Shown here piece by piece: positions 37,886 through 47,485 of a stretch of 64,000 nucleotides of DNA. How positions within the stretch are numbered: the stretch's first letter is position 1; each line of letters begins with the position of its first letter. The notes below the pieces were generated by a model, which worked only from the letters and a program-made list of their open reading frames with translations, was not told the DNA's origin and searched no databases. A program made the position numbers and the translations under genes. The stretch comes from Enterobacter sp. kpr-6 (GTDB lineage: Bacteria; Pseudomonadota; Gammaproteobacteria; Enterobacterales; Enterobacteriaceae): assembly GCF_900116015.1 (NCBI RefSeq), contig NZ_FOYH01000001.1, forward strand, positions 310,001 through 374,000. The letters are read 5' to 3'.

Positions 37886-37980
37886 CCCCTCACCCTAACC
37901 CTCTCCCTCAGGGAGAGGGGACAGAGCGAGCACGAACCTGCCTTTCTCCCTCTCCCATGGGGAGAGGGCGGGGTGAGGGG
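37886..37980. repeat. C/G-rich palindromic intergenic repeat, copy B
   Basis: The 95-bp element has perfect terminal inverted repeats CCCCTCACCC and GGGTGAGGGG. Inside are two hairpins, CCCTCTCCCTCAGGGAGAGG and CCCTCTCCCATGGGGAGAGG. It shares ends and units with the element at 11441-11584 and lies between the convergent uxuA and yeiP genes, where it may also stop transcription. Confidence 0.8.
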
Positions 37981-37990
37981 AAACGCAGAC

Positions 37991-38563
37991 TTAATCCGCG
38001 CGGCCCATATAGCGGCTTTCTTCGATATGGATACGGATTTTCTCACCCGTCGTCAGGTATTCCGGCACCTGAACCACCAGACCGGTGCTCATGGTCGCAG
38101 GCTTGGTACGTGAACTTGCTGACGCGCCTTTGATCCCCGGAGCCGTTTCAACGATTTCCAGATCCACCGTCTGCGGCAGTTCCAGCGCCAGCAACTGGCC
38201 GTCCCAGGTCAGTACCTGCATATCCGGCATCCCGCCTTCCGGGATAAACAGCAATTCTTCTTCGATCTGCTCTTTGGTAAAGATGTACGGCGTATAGTCT
38301 TCTTTATCCATGAACACGTATTCGTTGCCATCAACATAAGAGAAGTCAACGAAACGACGGGTCAGGGTAACGGTATCAACAATGTCATCGCCTTTAAAAC
38401 GTTCTTCCACTTTCAGCCCGGTGCGGACGTCAGAAAAACGCATTTTATACAGCGTGGCAGCGCCACGGGCGCTCGGAGACTGAATATCAATATTTTTAAC
38501 AATCAGCAGTTTGCCGTTGTAATTCAGCACCATACCTTTTTTGATTTCGTTAGCTCTTGGCAT
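37991..38563 (-). CDS. yeiP: YeiP/EfpL elongation factor P-like protein
   Basis: EfpL is a paralogue of EF-P that binds stalled ribosomes and relieves arrest at proline-containing motifs. The 190-aa product has the three-domain EF-P layout. The loop tip reads [11 protein letters not shown] with Arg33 where EF-P has its modified lysine, as in E. coli EfpL. The C-terminal OB domain ends [33 protein letters not shown] precedes the ATG on the minus strand. It is divergent from yeiW and converges on uxuA. Confidence 0.95.
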   Translation of the reverse strand: MPRANEIKKGMVLNYNGKLLIVKNIDIQSPSARGAATLYKMRFSDVRTGLKVEERFKGDDIVDTVTLTRRFVDFSYVDGNEYVFMDKEDYTPYIFTKEQIEEELLFIPEGGMPDMQVLTWDGQLLALELPQTVDLEIVETAPGIKGASASSRTKPATMSTGLVVQVPEYLTTGEKIRIHIEESRYMGRAD

Positions 38564-38720
38564 TATTAATCCTGTTTAGAAAAATGGCGAAAATATCGCG
38601 ACAAATTACTCGCGAGGCGTGCGCCAGGCAAGCGGAATCAGCATGTTTTGCATGTTCACCACAAAAAGTGATAGCGTGCGCGCGAAGACCACTCATCCCA
38701 CCCAAAAAAGCGAGCCGAAT

Positions 38721-38975
38721 ATGGAGTGTCGTCCGGATTGCGGAGCCTGTTGTACCGCCCCGTCAATTAGCAGTCCCATTCCCGGCATGCCCGACGGCAA
38801 ACCCGCGAATACCCCCTGCGTGCAGCTTGATGAGCACCTGCGCTGTAAGCTGTTTCGCTCGCCGTTGCGACCGAAAGTGTGTGCGGGGCTACAGCCATCG
38901 CGGGAGATGTGCGGCGCAACGCGCACCCAGGCGATGGTGTATCTGATCGATCTGGAAACGCAAACCGCGCCCTAA
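38721..38975 (+). CDS. yeiW: YeiW cysteine-rich zinc-cluster protein (YkgJ family)
   Basis: An 84-aa protein of the UPF0153/YkgJ family, with the cluster CRPDCGACC at the N-terminus and further cysteines at [13 protein letters not shown]. It likely binds a metal, but its function is unknown. The ATG at 38721 is chosen because the product then equals E. coli YeiW in length and start ([11 protein letters not shown]); the frame is open further upstream. Its stop overlaps the setB stop by three bases. Confidence 0.88.
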   Translation: MECRPDCGACCTAPSISSPIPGMPDGKPANTPCVQLDEHLRCKLFRSPLRPKVCAGLQPSREMCGATRTQAMVYLIDLETQTAP

Positions 38976-40153
38976 ACGTCTTTAATCCGACCGAGGCACA
39001 GGATGGTGATAACGATCATCGCCAGCGCAAACCAGAACACGGCGTGGTAGCTCCAGAACTCGGCCACGATCCCGGCCAGCGACCCGGCAATGATCCAGCC
39101 CACGCGCGTGGTGTTGGTATACAGTGTGGTCGCCGCGCCTGCCTGACCGGGCATCAAATCCTGAAAATAGAGCATACCGATGCCGGCGAGAATGCCGATA
39201 TAAATGGCGTTCAGCAATTGTAAAGCCAGCAGCACGGCTGGGGAGTGCGCGGTTAACATCCCGGCATAGAAAATCAGCCCGGCGATGACCGCGATGCGCA
39301 TCAGGAAACGCTTACCAAAGCGTTTTGCGTAATAGCCTGCGATCAGCATGGTCGGGATTTCCAGCCCGGCGGCGGTCCCCATCATCACGCCCGCCAGTTT
39401 CTCCGGCAGATGCAGTTCATTAATGATAAACAGCGGCATATTAATGATATAGAGACTGTTGGTGCCCCACATTAATGTGCAGATGACAAACAGCAGCAGC
39501 GCATCACGCCGGTTAGTGCGCGGCGCTTCCAGCACGCCCGTGGCAAGCGTCGGCTCTTTGCGCATGGTTGGCAGAAAGCACCACACCATAATCCCACAGA
39601 CAATAAAGGCAATGGCCGCGCTCAGGTACATCACCGTAAAGCCAAATCCCATCGCCAGCGCGTAGGCCAGCGGCGGGCCAATGACCCATGCCAGTGAAAC
39701 CTGCGCACGCAGAATGGAGCTGAACATCACCGCTTCACGGCCCGTGCGATCGGCATGTTCACGCGCCAGTGCGAACATCTGCGGGTTGGCGGTCGAGCCA
39801 AAACTGCTCAAAAACACGCCCACAAACAGCAGAATGAAATAGTTACGGTTCCAGGCGAACAGCAGGCAGGCCATCACGCCCAGCAGACAGCAAAAAACAA
39901 TCAGATTTTTACGGTCGCCCTTGCGGTCTGAGCGCCCGGCAAGAAACTGGCTGACCAGAATGCCGATGACCGCGCTACCGGTGAAGAAAAAGCCGACCAT
40001 CGCCGGGCGGGCGTGGACTTCATTAGTCAGGAATAAGCTCAGCGTCGGCGTTTGCAGTGCACCGGCAATACCAGTGAGGAAAGCCACAATCAGGAAAGCT
40101 GATGACGTCCAGTCGCGTGTTTTTGGGGAGGCGGCAGCGGGTGAACTTTGCAT
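38972..40153 (-). CDS. setB: SetB sugar efflux transporter
   Basis: SetB is an MFS sugar exporter of the inner membrane (glucose and lactose efflux in E. coli). The 393-aa product equals E. coli when started at ATG 40153; the upstream extension has no homology. Twelve helices and the MFS motif [13 protein letters not shown] after helix 2 are seen. It is divergent from fruB and tail-to-tail with yeiW. Confidence 0.93.
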   Translation of the reverse strand: MQSSPAAASPKTRDWTSSAFLIVAFLTGIAGALQTPTLSLFLTNEVHARPAMVGFFFTGSAVIGILVSQFLAGRSDRKGDRKNLIVFCCLLGVMACLLFAWNRNYFILLFVGVFLSSFGSTANPQMFALAREHADRTGREAVMFSSILRAQVSLAWVIGPPLAYALAMGFGFTVMYLSAAIAFIVCGIMVWCFLPTMRKEPTLATGVLEAPRTNRRDALLLFVICTLMWGTNSLYIINMPLFIINELHLPEKLAGVMMGTAAGLEIPTMLIAGYYAKRFGKRFLMRIAVIAGLIFYAGMLTAHSPAVLLALQLLNAIYIGILAGIGMLYFQDLMPGQAGAATTLYTNTTRVGWIIAGSLAGIVAEFWSYHAVFWFALAMIVITILCLGRIKDV

Positions 40154-40420
40154 CTGTTTATATCGTGTTTTGAAAGAGACGCGGAGTGTACGCCGCCTGT
40201 CAGAAAATGAACAGTAATCTGACCGAATCTGCCACGAAAAATCAAAATAGCATTTCAAAACGATTATCGTTAAGGCTGACGTTGCTGAAACAGACGCAGC
40301 GGCAGGCAAAAAGCGTCAGCATTTTTTAAATCCGTGTTGCGGAAATGTGCTTTACATCTAAATTATGAAAGCAGATATACAACATTTCTTGCTTGCAGAC
40401 GTAGAAAGATCAAGACTTCT

Positions 40421-40432
40421 TGAAACGTTTCA
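40421..40432. promoter_or_regulatory. Cra (FruR) operator, distal
   Basis: TGAAACGTTTCA is a perfect palindrome and the ideal Cra core. It lies about 90 bp before fruB. Cra represses fruBKA until fructose 1-phosphate is made. Confidence 0.88.
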
Positions 40433-40484
40433 GCGCTATCTGTATTCATTCTGAAATCAGGATAGCGCATTAATTCACAAAGTA

Positions 40485-40499
40485 GCTGAAACGATTCAA
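40485..40499. promoter_or_regulatory. Cra (FruR) operator, proximal
   Basis: GCTGAAACGATTCAA fits the Cra consensus GCTGAAWCGWTTCA and ends 21 bp before the fruB ATG. A perfect 8-bp inverted repeat (GCGCTATC 40433-40440, GATAGCGC 40461-40468) lies between the two operators. Confidence 0.88.
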
Positions 40500-40520
40500 T
40501 TTCAGCAGGAGTGGAGACAT

Positions 40521-41651
40521 ATGTTCCAGTTATCCGTTCAGGACATCCATCCAGGCCAGCAGGCCGGTAATAAAGAAGACGCCATTCGCCAGATCGCCGC
40601 TGCCCTCGTGCAGGCGGGGAACGTCGCTGATGGCTACGTAAATGGCATGCTTGCCCGCGAGCAGCAAACCTCAACGTTCCTTGGCAATGGCATCGCTATT
40701 CCTCACGGCACTACCGACACCCGTGACCAGGTGCTGAAAACCGGCGTTCAGGTTTACCAGTTCCCGAAAGGCGTATTGTGGGGCGATGGGCAGGTGGCGT
40801 ATGTGGCCATCGGTATCGCCGCCAGTTCTGATGAACACCTGGGCCTGCTGCGTCAGCTGACGCATGTGCTGAGCGATGACGCCGTTGCCGCGCAGTTGCA
40901 GTCCGCGACCACGGCGGAAGAACTCCGCGCCCTGCTGATGGGTGAAAAACAGAGCGAAGCGCTGAAGCTCGACAACAGCCTGCTGACGCTCGATATCGTT
41001 ACCAGCGATCTGGTGACCTTACAGGCCATCAACGCAGGCCGTCTGAAAGAAGCGGGCGCGGCTGACACCACCTTCGTTACGCGTGCGATTAACGACAAAC
41101 CGCTGAACCTCGGTCAGGGCATCTGGCTGAACGACAGTGCTGAAGGCAATACCGGCAGTGCGGTTGCTGTCAGCCGTGCCGCCAGCGCGTTTGACGTCGA
41201 CGGTGAGCAGGCACAACTGCTGGTGAGTGTGGCGATGACCGACGATCAGCCGCTTGCTGTGCTTAAACGCCTGAGCGATCTGCTGATTAACAGCAAAGCT
41301 GACCGTTTGCTGAATGCTGATGCTGCCACCCTGCTGGCACTGCTGACCAGCGATGATGCGCTGGCGGAAGATGTGCTGAGCGCGGAATTTGTGGTGCGCA
41401 ACGAACACGGTCTGCATGCGCGTCCGGGCACCATGCTGGTTAACACCATCAAACAATTTAACAGCGAGATCACCGTCACCAACCTCGACGGCACTGGTAA
41501 ACCGGCCAACGGCCGTAGTCTGATGAAAGTGGTCGCGTTGGGCGTGAAAAAAGGCCATCACCTGCGCTTTACCGCTCAGGGCGATGATGCTGAACAGGCG
41601 CTGAAAGCGATTGGCGACGCCATCGCCGCAGGTCTGGGGGAGGGCGCATAA
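40521..41651 (+). CDS. fruB: FruB fructose PTS diphosphoryl-transfer protein (EIIA-HPr)
   Basis: FruB passes phosphate from enzyme I to FruA using a fused EIIA and HPr-like (FPr) domain. The 376-aa product equals E. coli. EIIA His62 is in [12 protein letters not shown], a central M domain follows, and the C-terminal FPr has His299 in [20 protein letters not shown] precedes the ATG. Its stop shares one base with the fruK start. Confidence 0.97.
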   Translation: MFQLSVQDIHPGQQAGNKEDAIRQIAAALVQAGNVADGYVNGMLAREQQTSTFLGNGIAIPHGTTDTRDQVLKTGVQVYQFPKGVLWGDGQVAYVAIGIAASSDEHLGLLRQLTHVLSDDAVAAQLQSATTAEELRALLMGEKQSEALKLDNSLLTLDIVTSDLVTLQAINAGRLKEAGAADTTFVTRAINDKPLNLGQGIWLNDSAEGNTGSAVAVSRAASAFDVDGEQAQLLVSVAMTDDQPLAVLKRLSDLLINSKADRLLNADAATLLALLTSDDALAEDVLSAEFVVRNEHGLHARPGTMLVNTIKQFNSEITVTNLDGTGKPANGRSLMKVVALGVKKGHHLRFTAQGDDAEQALKAIGDAIAAGLGEGA

Positions 41652-42589
41652 TGAGCAGACGTGTCGCAACGATCACCCTCAACCCGGCTTACGATTTAGT
41701 CGGCTATACCCCTGAAGTGGAGCGCGGTGAAGTCAACCTCGTGCGTACCACCGGTCTGCACGCCGCCGGTAAAGGCATCAACGTTGCTAAAGTTCTCAAA
41801 GACTTAGGTATTGATGTCACCGTCGGTGGTTTCCTCGGTAAAGATAACCAGGATGGCTTTCAGCAACTGTTCAGCGAACTGGGCATTGCTAACCGTTTTC
41901 AGGTGGTGCAGGGCCGTACCCGCATCAACGTCAAGCTGACCGAAAAAGACGGTGAAGTCACCGATTTTAACTTCTCTGGTTTTGAAGTAACGCCTGCCGA
42001 CTGGGAGCGTTTTGTAACGGATTCCCTGAGCTGGCTGGGCCAGTTCGACATGGTGTGCGTCAGCGGTAGCCTGCCGTCGGGCGTCAGCCCGGAAGCGTTC
42101 ACCGACTGGATGACGCGCCTGCGCAGCCAGTGTCCGTGCATTATTTTCGACAGCAGCCGCGAAGCGCTGGTCGCCGGTCTTAAGGCCGCGCCGTGGCTGG
42201 TGAAACCAAACCGCCGCGAGCTGGAAATCTGGGCGGGCCGCAAATTACCGGATCTGAAAGATGTGATTGAAGCCGCTCACGCGCTTCGCGAGCAGGGGAT
42301 TGCCCATGTGGTGATCTCTCTGGGCGCAGAAGGGGCGCTGTGGGTTAACGCTTCCGGCGAATGGATCGCCAAACCGCCGTCAATGGAAGTGGTAAGCACC
42401 GTTGGCGCAGGGGACTCGATGGTTGGCGGGTTGATCTATGGCCTGCTGATGCGTGAATCCAGTGAACATACGTTACGTCTTGCTACCGCTGTTGCAGCCC
42501 TTGCTGTCAGCCAGAGTAACGTTGGTATTACCGATCGTACCCAGTTGGCCGCGATGATGGCGCGTGTTGACTTAAAACCCTTTAACTAA
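41651..42589 (+). CDS. fruK: FruK 1-phosphofructokinase
   Basis: FruK phosphorylates fructose 1-phosphate to fructose 1,6-bisphosphate. The 312-aa PfkB-family kinase has the N-terminal GGFLGKDNQDGF-type substrate region and the C-terminal VSTVGAGDSMVGG anion-hole motif with catalytic Asp. It is translationally coupled to fruB and followed 16 bp later by fruA. Confidence 0.97.
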   Translation: MSRRVATITLNPAYDLVGYTPEVERGEVNLVRTTGLHAAGKGINVAKVLKDLGIDVTVGGFLGKDNQDGFQQLFSELGIANRFQVVQGRTRINVKLTEKDGEVTDFNFSGFEVTPADWERFVTDSLSWLGQFDMVCVSGSLPSGVSPEAFTDWMTRLRSQCPCIIFDSSREALVAGLKAAPWLVKPNRRELEIWAGRKLPDLKDVIEAAHALREQGIAHVVISLGAEGALWVNASGEWIAKPPSMEVVSTVGAGDSMVGGLIYGLLMRESSEHTLRLATAVAALAVSQSNVGITDRTQLAAMMARVDLKPFN

Positions 42590-42605
42590 CAGCAGGAGAG
42601 GCATA

Positions 42606-44294
42606 ATGAAAACGCTGCTGATTATTGACGCCGGACTCGGACAGGCTCGCACTTATATGGCGAAAACCTTGCTGGGCGTGGCGGCGCAAAAAGCAAACAT
42701 TGAACTCATCGACAACCCGCACGAAGCGGAGCTGGCGATTGTACTGGGCGCAAGCGTGCCGAATGACAGCGCGCTGAGCGGTAAAAAAGTGTGGCTGGGC
42801 GATATCAATCGCGCCGTCGCCCACCCGGAACTGTTCCTGAGTGAAGCGAAAAATCACGCCGCGCCGTACAGCGCGCCGGTGGTTGCCGCCGCACCTGCGA
42901 CCACGGGTGGCGTGAAGCGCATCGTGGCTGTGACTGCCTGTCCGACTGGCGTAGCCCATACCTTTATGGCGGCTGAAGCCATTGAAACCGAAGCGAAAAA
43001 ACGCGGCTGGTGGGTAAAAGTTGAGACTCGTGGCTCCGTGGGCGCTGGCAATGCCATCACCCCGGAAGAAGTGGCCGAAGCCGATCTGGTGATCGTGGCG
43101 GCGGATATCGAAGTGGATCTGGCGAAGTTTGCCGGTAAGCCGATGTACCGCACCTCGACCGGCCTTGCGCTGAAGAAAACCGCGCAGGAGCTGGATAAAG
43201 CGCAGGCAGAAGCGAAACCTTATCAGCCATCGGGCCAGACCCAGACGGCAAGTGAAGGTAAGAAAGAAGGCGGCGGCGCGTATCGTCACCTGCTGACCGG
43301 CGTGTCTTACATGCTGCCGATGGTGGTGGCGGGCGGTCTGTGTATCGCGCTGTCCTTCGCTTTTGGTATCGAAGCGTTTAAAACCCCGGACACCCTGGCC
43401 GCCGCGCTGATGCAAATTGGTGGGGGTTCAGCCTTTGCCCTGATGGTGCCGGTTCTGGCAGGTTATATTGCCTTTTCCATCGCTGACCGTCCGGGTCTGA
43501 CCCCAGGTCTTATCGGCGGTATGCTGGCGGTGAGCACCGGTTCCGGCTTCATTGGCGGGATTATTGCGGGCTTTATTGCCGGTTACGTGGCGAAAGCCAT
43601 CAGCCAGAAGGTGAAGCTGCCGCCAAGTATGGAAGCGTTGAAACCGATCCTGATCATTCCGCTGTTCTCCAGCCTGATTGTGGGTCTGGCGATGATTTAC
43701 CTGATCGGTAAACCGGTTGCCGGCATCCTGACGGGTCTGACCCACTGGCTGCAAACCATGGGCACCGCCAACGCGGTTCTGCTGGGTGCAATCCTCGGCG
43801 GCATGATGTGTACCGATATGGGTGGTCCGGTGAACAAAGCGGCTTACGCCTTCGGGGTTGGCCTGCTGAGTACCCAGACGTATGCGCCAATGGCGGCGAT
43901 TATGGCTGCCGGTATGGTGCCACCGCTGGCGATGGGCATTGCGACCCTGGTTGCCCGCAACAAGTTTGATAAAGGTCAGCAGGAAGGCGGTAAAGCGGCA
44001 CTGGTTCTCGGTCTGTGCTTTATCTCTGAAGGGGCGATCCCGTTCGCTGCACGTGACCCGATGCGTGTGATCCCATGCTGTATCGTGGGTGGCGCAGTGA
44101 CCGGTGCTATCTCCATGGCGATTGGCGCGAAACTGATGGCACCGCACGGTGGTCTGTTCGTGCTGCTGATCCCAGGCGCAATCACGCCGGTGATTGGTTA
44201 TCTGCTGGCGATTGTTGCCGGTACGCTGCTGGCAGGCCTGGCTTACGCTTTCCTGAAACGCCCGGAAGCGGTCGCCGAAGTGAAAGTCGCGTAA
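42606..44294 (+). CDS. fruA: FruA fructose PTS permease (EIIB'BC)
   Basis: FruA imports fructose and releases fructose 1-phosphate. The 562-aa product (E. coli 563) has an N-terminal B' domain without a phospho-cysteine, a B domain with Cys112 in VTACPTGVAHTF, a linker near residues 210-225, and a C domain of eight to ten membrane helices from about residue 230. AGCAGGAGAGGC precedes the ATG. Last gene of fruBKA. Confidence 0.97.
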   Translation: MKTLLIIDAGLGQARTYMAKTLLGVAAQKANIELIDNPHEAELAIVLGASVPNDSALSGKKVWLGDINRAVAHPELFLSEAKNHAAPYSAPVVAAAPATTGGVKRIVAVTACPTGVAHTFMAAEAIETEAKKRGWWVKVETRGSVGAGNAITPEEVAEADLVIVAADIEVDLAKFAGKPMYRTSTGLALKKTAQELDKAQAEAKPYQPSGQTQTASEGKKEGGGAYRHLLTGVSYMLPMVVAGGLCIALSFAFGIEAFKTPDTLAAALMQIGGGSAFALMVPVLAGYIAFSIADRPGLTPGLIGGMLAVSTGSGFIGGIIAGFIAGYVAKAISQKVKLPPSMEALKPILIIPLFSSLIVGLAMIYLIGKPVAGILTGLTHWLQTMGTANAVLLGAILGGMMCTDMGGPVNKAAYAFGVGLLSTQTYAPMAAIMAAGMVPPLAMGIATLVARNKFDKGQQEGGKAALVLGLCFISEGAIPFAARDPMRVIPCCIVGGAVTGAISMAIGAKLMAPHGGLFVLLIPGAITPVIGYLLAIVAGTLLAGLAYAFLKRPEAVAEVKVA

Positions 44295-44314
44295 TTGAGA
44301 ACTGCATAAACGAA

Positions 44315-44343
44315 GGGACAGCGAAAGCTGTCCCTTTTTTTTT
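44315..44343 (+). terminator. fruBKA terminator
   Basis: GGGACAGC-GAAA-GCTGTCCC followed by nine T, just after the fruA stop and before the convergent nfo stop. Confidence 0.95.
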
Positions 44344-44345
44344 GA

Positions 44346-45194
44346 TTAGGCTGCGTGCTGCTGCGCTTTCAGCCAGGCAATTTCTTCTGCCCAGATATCC
44401 GGATTAATGGTTTCCAGAATGAGCGGAATACCGTCAAAACGCGCGTCCTGCATAATCCAGCTAAACGGCGCATGACCGATATTGCCTTCGCCCAGACTAT
44501 GATGACGGTCAACGCGGCTGCCAAAGGTGCTTTTCGCGTCGTTAAGGTGCATACCGCGCAGGTACTTAAAGCCGACGATGCGATCGAATTCAGCAAAGGT
44601 TTTTTCACATTCTTCAGGCGTGCGCAGATCGTAGCCGGCTGCAAAAGCGTGACAGGTATCAATGCAGACGCCGACGCGGGATTTGTCTTCCACGCCGTCG
44701 ATGATGGCGGCCAGATGTTCAAATTTAAAACCGAGGTTGGTGCCCTGGCCTGCGGTGTTTTCAATCACCGCCGTAACGCCTTCGGTTTGCGCCAGCACGA
44801 TGTTCACGGACTCAGCAATGCGCGCCAGGCACGCGTCTTCCGGGATCTGCGACAAATGGCTACCGGGGTGGAAGTTGAGCAGGCTCAGGCCAAGCTGTTC
44901 GCAGCGCTGCACTTCATCCAGAAACGCATGACGGGATTTCTCCAGCGCTTCGGTTTCCGGATGCCCGAGGTTAATCAGAAAGCTGTCGTGCGGCAGGATT
45001 TGCGCGGAGGTGTAACCGTGTTTTTCACAGGCGGCTTTGAACTCATCAATAGTGGCCGTGGTGAGTGCCGCGGCGCGCCACTGACGCTGGTTTTTGGTGA
45101 ACAGAGCGAACGCCGTCGCTCCGATTTCAGCGGCACGCACCGCAGCATTGGCTACGCCACCCGAGGCGCTGACGTGCGCTCCAACATATTTCAT
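44346..45194 (-). CDS. nfo: Endonuclease IV
   Basis: Nfo is a zinc-dependent AP endonuclease of base excision repair. The 282-aa product (E. coli 285) has the family motifs [44 protein letters not shown] and ILETINPD, which carry the three-zinc ligands. The ATG at 45194 is preferred because GGAG lies eight bases upstream and MKYVGAHVS matches E. coli. The psuKGT, yeiL, rihB, nupX and yeiI genes found between fruA and nfo in E. coli are absent. Confidence 0.96.
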   Translation of the reverse strand: MKYVGAHVSASGGVANAAVRAAEIGATAFALFTKNQRQWRAAALTTATIDEFKAACEKHGYTSAQILPHDSFLINLGHPETEALEKSRHAFLDEVQRCEQLGLSLLNFHPGSHLSQIPEDACLARIAESVNIVLAQTEGVTAVIENTAGQGTNLGFKFEHLAAIIDGVEDKSRVGVCIDTCHAFAAGYDLRTPEECEKTFAEFDRIVGFKYLRGMHLNDAKSTFGSRVDRHHSLGEGNIGHAPFSWIMQDARFDGIPLILETINPDIWAEEIAWLKAQQHAA

Positions 45195-45265
45195 AACGAC
45201 TCCTGTTAAGCCCGCCGGGGGAAAGGCAGTATGATAGCGGTTTAACAATATTTTTACCTGCCCGA

Positions 45266-46309
45266 TTATGCGATCACCTGATGCACCAGCAGATTAATCG
45301 CGCCGCCGCCCACCACCAGCCAGACGAACAGCAGAAGCCCCATCAGCAGCGGTTTGATGCCTGCGCTTTTCAGGGCGCTGATGTGGGTGGTGAGACCAAG
45401 GGCGGCCATGGCCATCGCCAGCAGGACGGTATCCAGCGTGATCAGCAGGTTGACCACCGCTTCCGGTAGCAGGGCGAGCGAGTTGAAACCCGCCACCAGA
45501 ATAAACAGCAGGGCGAACCAGGGAATGGTGATTTTGCTTTTTTCGGTGCGGGCATGGCCCGTCTGTTTAACGCGCATCGCCAGCAGCAGCAGGAACGGGG
45601 CCAGCATCATCACGCGCAGCATTTTGGCGATCACCGCTGCGTTCTCTGCTTCCGGGCTGATGGCATGACCTGCGGCCACCACCTGCGCCACTTCGTGCAT
45701 TGTCGATCCCATATAGATGCCGTACGTTTCCGGACTGAAAAGCGTGGCGAGCCACGGATACAGTGCCGGATAGAGAAAGATCGCCAGGGTGCCAAAAATC
45801 ACCACCGTGGCGACCGCCACGGTCACTTTTCCTGCTTCCGCTTTCACCACCGGTTCCGTCGCCAGCACCGCGGCCGCACCGCAAATGCTGCTCCCCGCAC
45901 CAATCAGCCAGCTTGTCTGTTTATCGAGGCCAAAAATTTTTTGCCCGAGAAAACAGGCCAGCGCAAAGGTACTGCACAGGGTTAATACATCAATCGCCAG
46001 GCCGCTGATGCCCACGTCAGCGATTTGGGCAAACGTCAGACGAAAACCGTACAATATGATCCCCAGACGTAATAAATGCTGTTTGGCAAAGAGCACGCCG
46101 GGTTCACAGCGGGGCGCAATTGAGGAATAGCCGGTGTTACCGATCACCATGCCCGCCAGAATCGCCAGCGTCAGGGCGCTGAATCCGGCTCCGGAAACAG
46201 CCGGAATGTTGCCAAGCCACAGCGCGGCTCCAGCAACCAGAACGCTCAGGGCGAGGCCCGGTAAGTAACGCGGTAATGCGCGATGATGGGGTAATGTCAT
46301 TTCAGCCAT
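45266..46309 (-). CDS. yeiH: YeiH UPF0324 inner-membrane protein
   Basis: A 347-aa membrane protein (E. coli 349) with about ten helices, of the UPF0324 family, whose substrate is not established; related proteins respond to sulfur compounds. Typical segments are [33 protein letters not shown] and [30 protein letters not shown] precedes the ATG. It is divergent from the LysR gene yeiE, which probably regulates it. Confidence 0.9.
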   Translation of the reverse strand: MAEMTLPHHRALPRYLPGLALSVLVAGAALWLGNIPAVSGAGFSALTLAILAGMVIGNTGYSSIAPRCEPGVLFAKQHLLRLGIILYGFRLTFAQIADVGISGLAIDVLTLCSTFALACFLGQKIFGLDKQTSWLIGAGSSICGAAAVLATEPVVKAEAGKVTVAVATVVIFGTLAIFLYPALYPWLATLFSPETYGIYMGSTMHEVAQVVAAGHAISPEAENAAVIAKMLRVMMLAPFLLLLAMRVKQTGHARTEKSKITIPWFALLFILVAGFNSLALLPEAVVNLLITLDTVLLAMAMAALGLTTHISALKSAGIKPLLMGLLLFVWLVVGGGAINLLVHQVIA

Positions 46310-46428
46310 GATGTTCTCCTTTCTGATGAGGAAAGGGTACGGCGCTCTGGCTTAAAAATAAAATTGATTATATATTTATAATTAATCTATATAAGTGGTA
46401 AGTAGGCTTACCTGGCGCGGTGAAAACG

Positions 46429-47295
46429 ATGCATATCACGTTACGGCAACTGACGGTTTTTACAGAAGTGAATAAGAGCGGATCCACCACTCAGGCCTCG
46501 CAAAAGCTGTCGCTGTCGCAATCGGCGGTCAGTGCGGCACTGACCGATCTGGAAGGTCAACTGGGCGTGCAGTTGTTTGACCGGGTGGGCAAACGACTGG
46601 TGGTGAATGAGCACGGGCGTTTGCTCTACCCGCGTGCGCAGGCGTTGCTGGAGCAAGCCAACGAAATCGAGCAGCTTTTTCGCGAAGACAATGGAGCGAT
46701 CCGCGTCAGTGCCAGTAGCACCATTGGCAACTATATCCTGCCGGAAGTGATTGCCCGCTACCGCCACGATTTCCCGACGCTGCCGCTGGAGATGAGCGTC
46801 GGTAACAGTCAGGACGTGGTCAATGCCGTGCTGGATTTTCGCGTCGATATCGGCCTGATTGAAGGGCCATGCCACACCGCGGAGATCATCGCCGAACCCT
46901 GGCTGGAAGATGAGCTGGTTGTCTTCGCTTCTCCGGCCTCGCCGCTGGTGCAAACAGAGGTCACGCTTGAGCAACTCGCCGCTGCGCCGTGGATTTTGCG
47001 TGAGCGCGGTTCCGGTACGCGCGAGCTGGTGGATTACCTGCTGCTCTCCCATCTGCCGCAGTTTCACCTCGGCATGGAGCTGGGAAATTCGGAAGCCATC
47101 AAACACGCGGTGCGCCATGGCCTGGGCATTAGCTGTTTGTCGCGGCGGGTGATTGCCGAACAGCTCGCCGCCGGGACGCTGGTGGAAGTGCCCGTTCCGC
47201 TGCCCCGTCTGGTGCGTACCCTGTGGCGCATCCATCACCGGCAAAAACACCTCTCCAGCGCGTTAACCCGTTTTCTGCGCTACTGCGAACTGTAA
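46429..47295 (+). CDS. yeiE: YeiE LysR-type regulator
   Basis: A 288-aa LysR-family regulator with an N-terminal winged helix-turn-helix ([32 protein letters not shown]) and a C-terminal effector domain. The ATG at 46429 matches E. coli; an in-frame GTG nine bases earlier is less likely. The gene is divergent from yeiH, the usual layout of a LysR regulator and its target. The C-terminus is about five residues shorter than in E. coli. Confidence 0.92.
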   Translation: MHITLRQLTVFTEVNKSGSTTQASQKLSLSQSAVSAALTDLEGQLGVQLFDRVGKRLVVNEHGRLLYPRAQALLEQANEIEQLFREDNGAIRVSASSTIGNYILPEVIARYRHDFPTLPLEMSVGNSQDVVNAVLDFRVDIGLIEGPCHTAEIIAEPWLEDELVVFASPASPLVQTEVTLEQLAAAPWILRERGSGTRELVDYLLLSHLPQFHLGMELGNSEAIKHAVRHGLGISCLSRRVIAEQLAAGTLVEVPVPLPRLVRTLWRIHHRQKHLSSALTRFLRYCEL

Positions 47296-47304
47296 CGGTT
47301 GTGC

Positions 47305-47330
47305 CGCTCCCGCCGTTTTACGCGGGAGCG
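47305..47330 (+). terminator. Strong hairpin after yeiE
   Basis: A perfect 9-bp stem CGCTCCCGC/GCGGGAGCG with the loop CGTTTTAC, then ATAACG-TTG-CGTTAT. It lacks a T-run, so termination is uncertain. Confidence 0.4.
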
Positions 47331-47485
47331 ATAACGTTGCGTTATCGCAAAAGCGTTCTTCACCTGCTTTACTTATAATCCGCAAGCAATCATGAAGGTC
47401 TCTTATAACCGGTCATTTCTACCGGAAGGAGGGCGCTTCGTCTGCTACAATCCGGCCTCATTTTTTGGATGGACAGCATTTTCAT

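Larger units (their letters stand above)
40154..40520. other. setB-fruB divergent control region
   Basis: 367 bp with no gene. It holds an orphan terminator-like stem (GCTGACG 40275-40281, CGTCAGC 40314-40320, then ATTTTTTAAA) on the plus strand, two Cra operators (listed separately) and an 8-bp hairpin between them. The fru promoter is expected close to the Cra sites. Confidence 0.5.

Noticed and set aside
40154..40309. N-terminal extension of setB by 52 codons
   Set aside because: SetB homologues start at MxxSPA; the extension lies over the fru-set control region.
42582..43415. Minus-strand frame of about 277 codons opposite fruA
   Set aside because: It lies wholly over fruA, which has intact PTS motifs; the opposite frame has no recognisable domain.
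47296..47485. Possible lysine riboswitch before lysP
   Set aside because: The leader is too short and lacks the conserved L-box helices; enteric lysP is ArgP-regulated.
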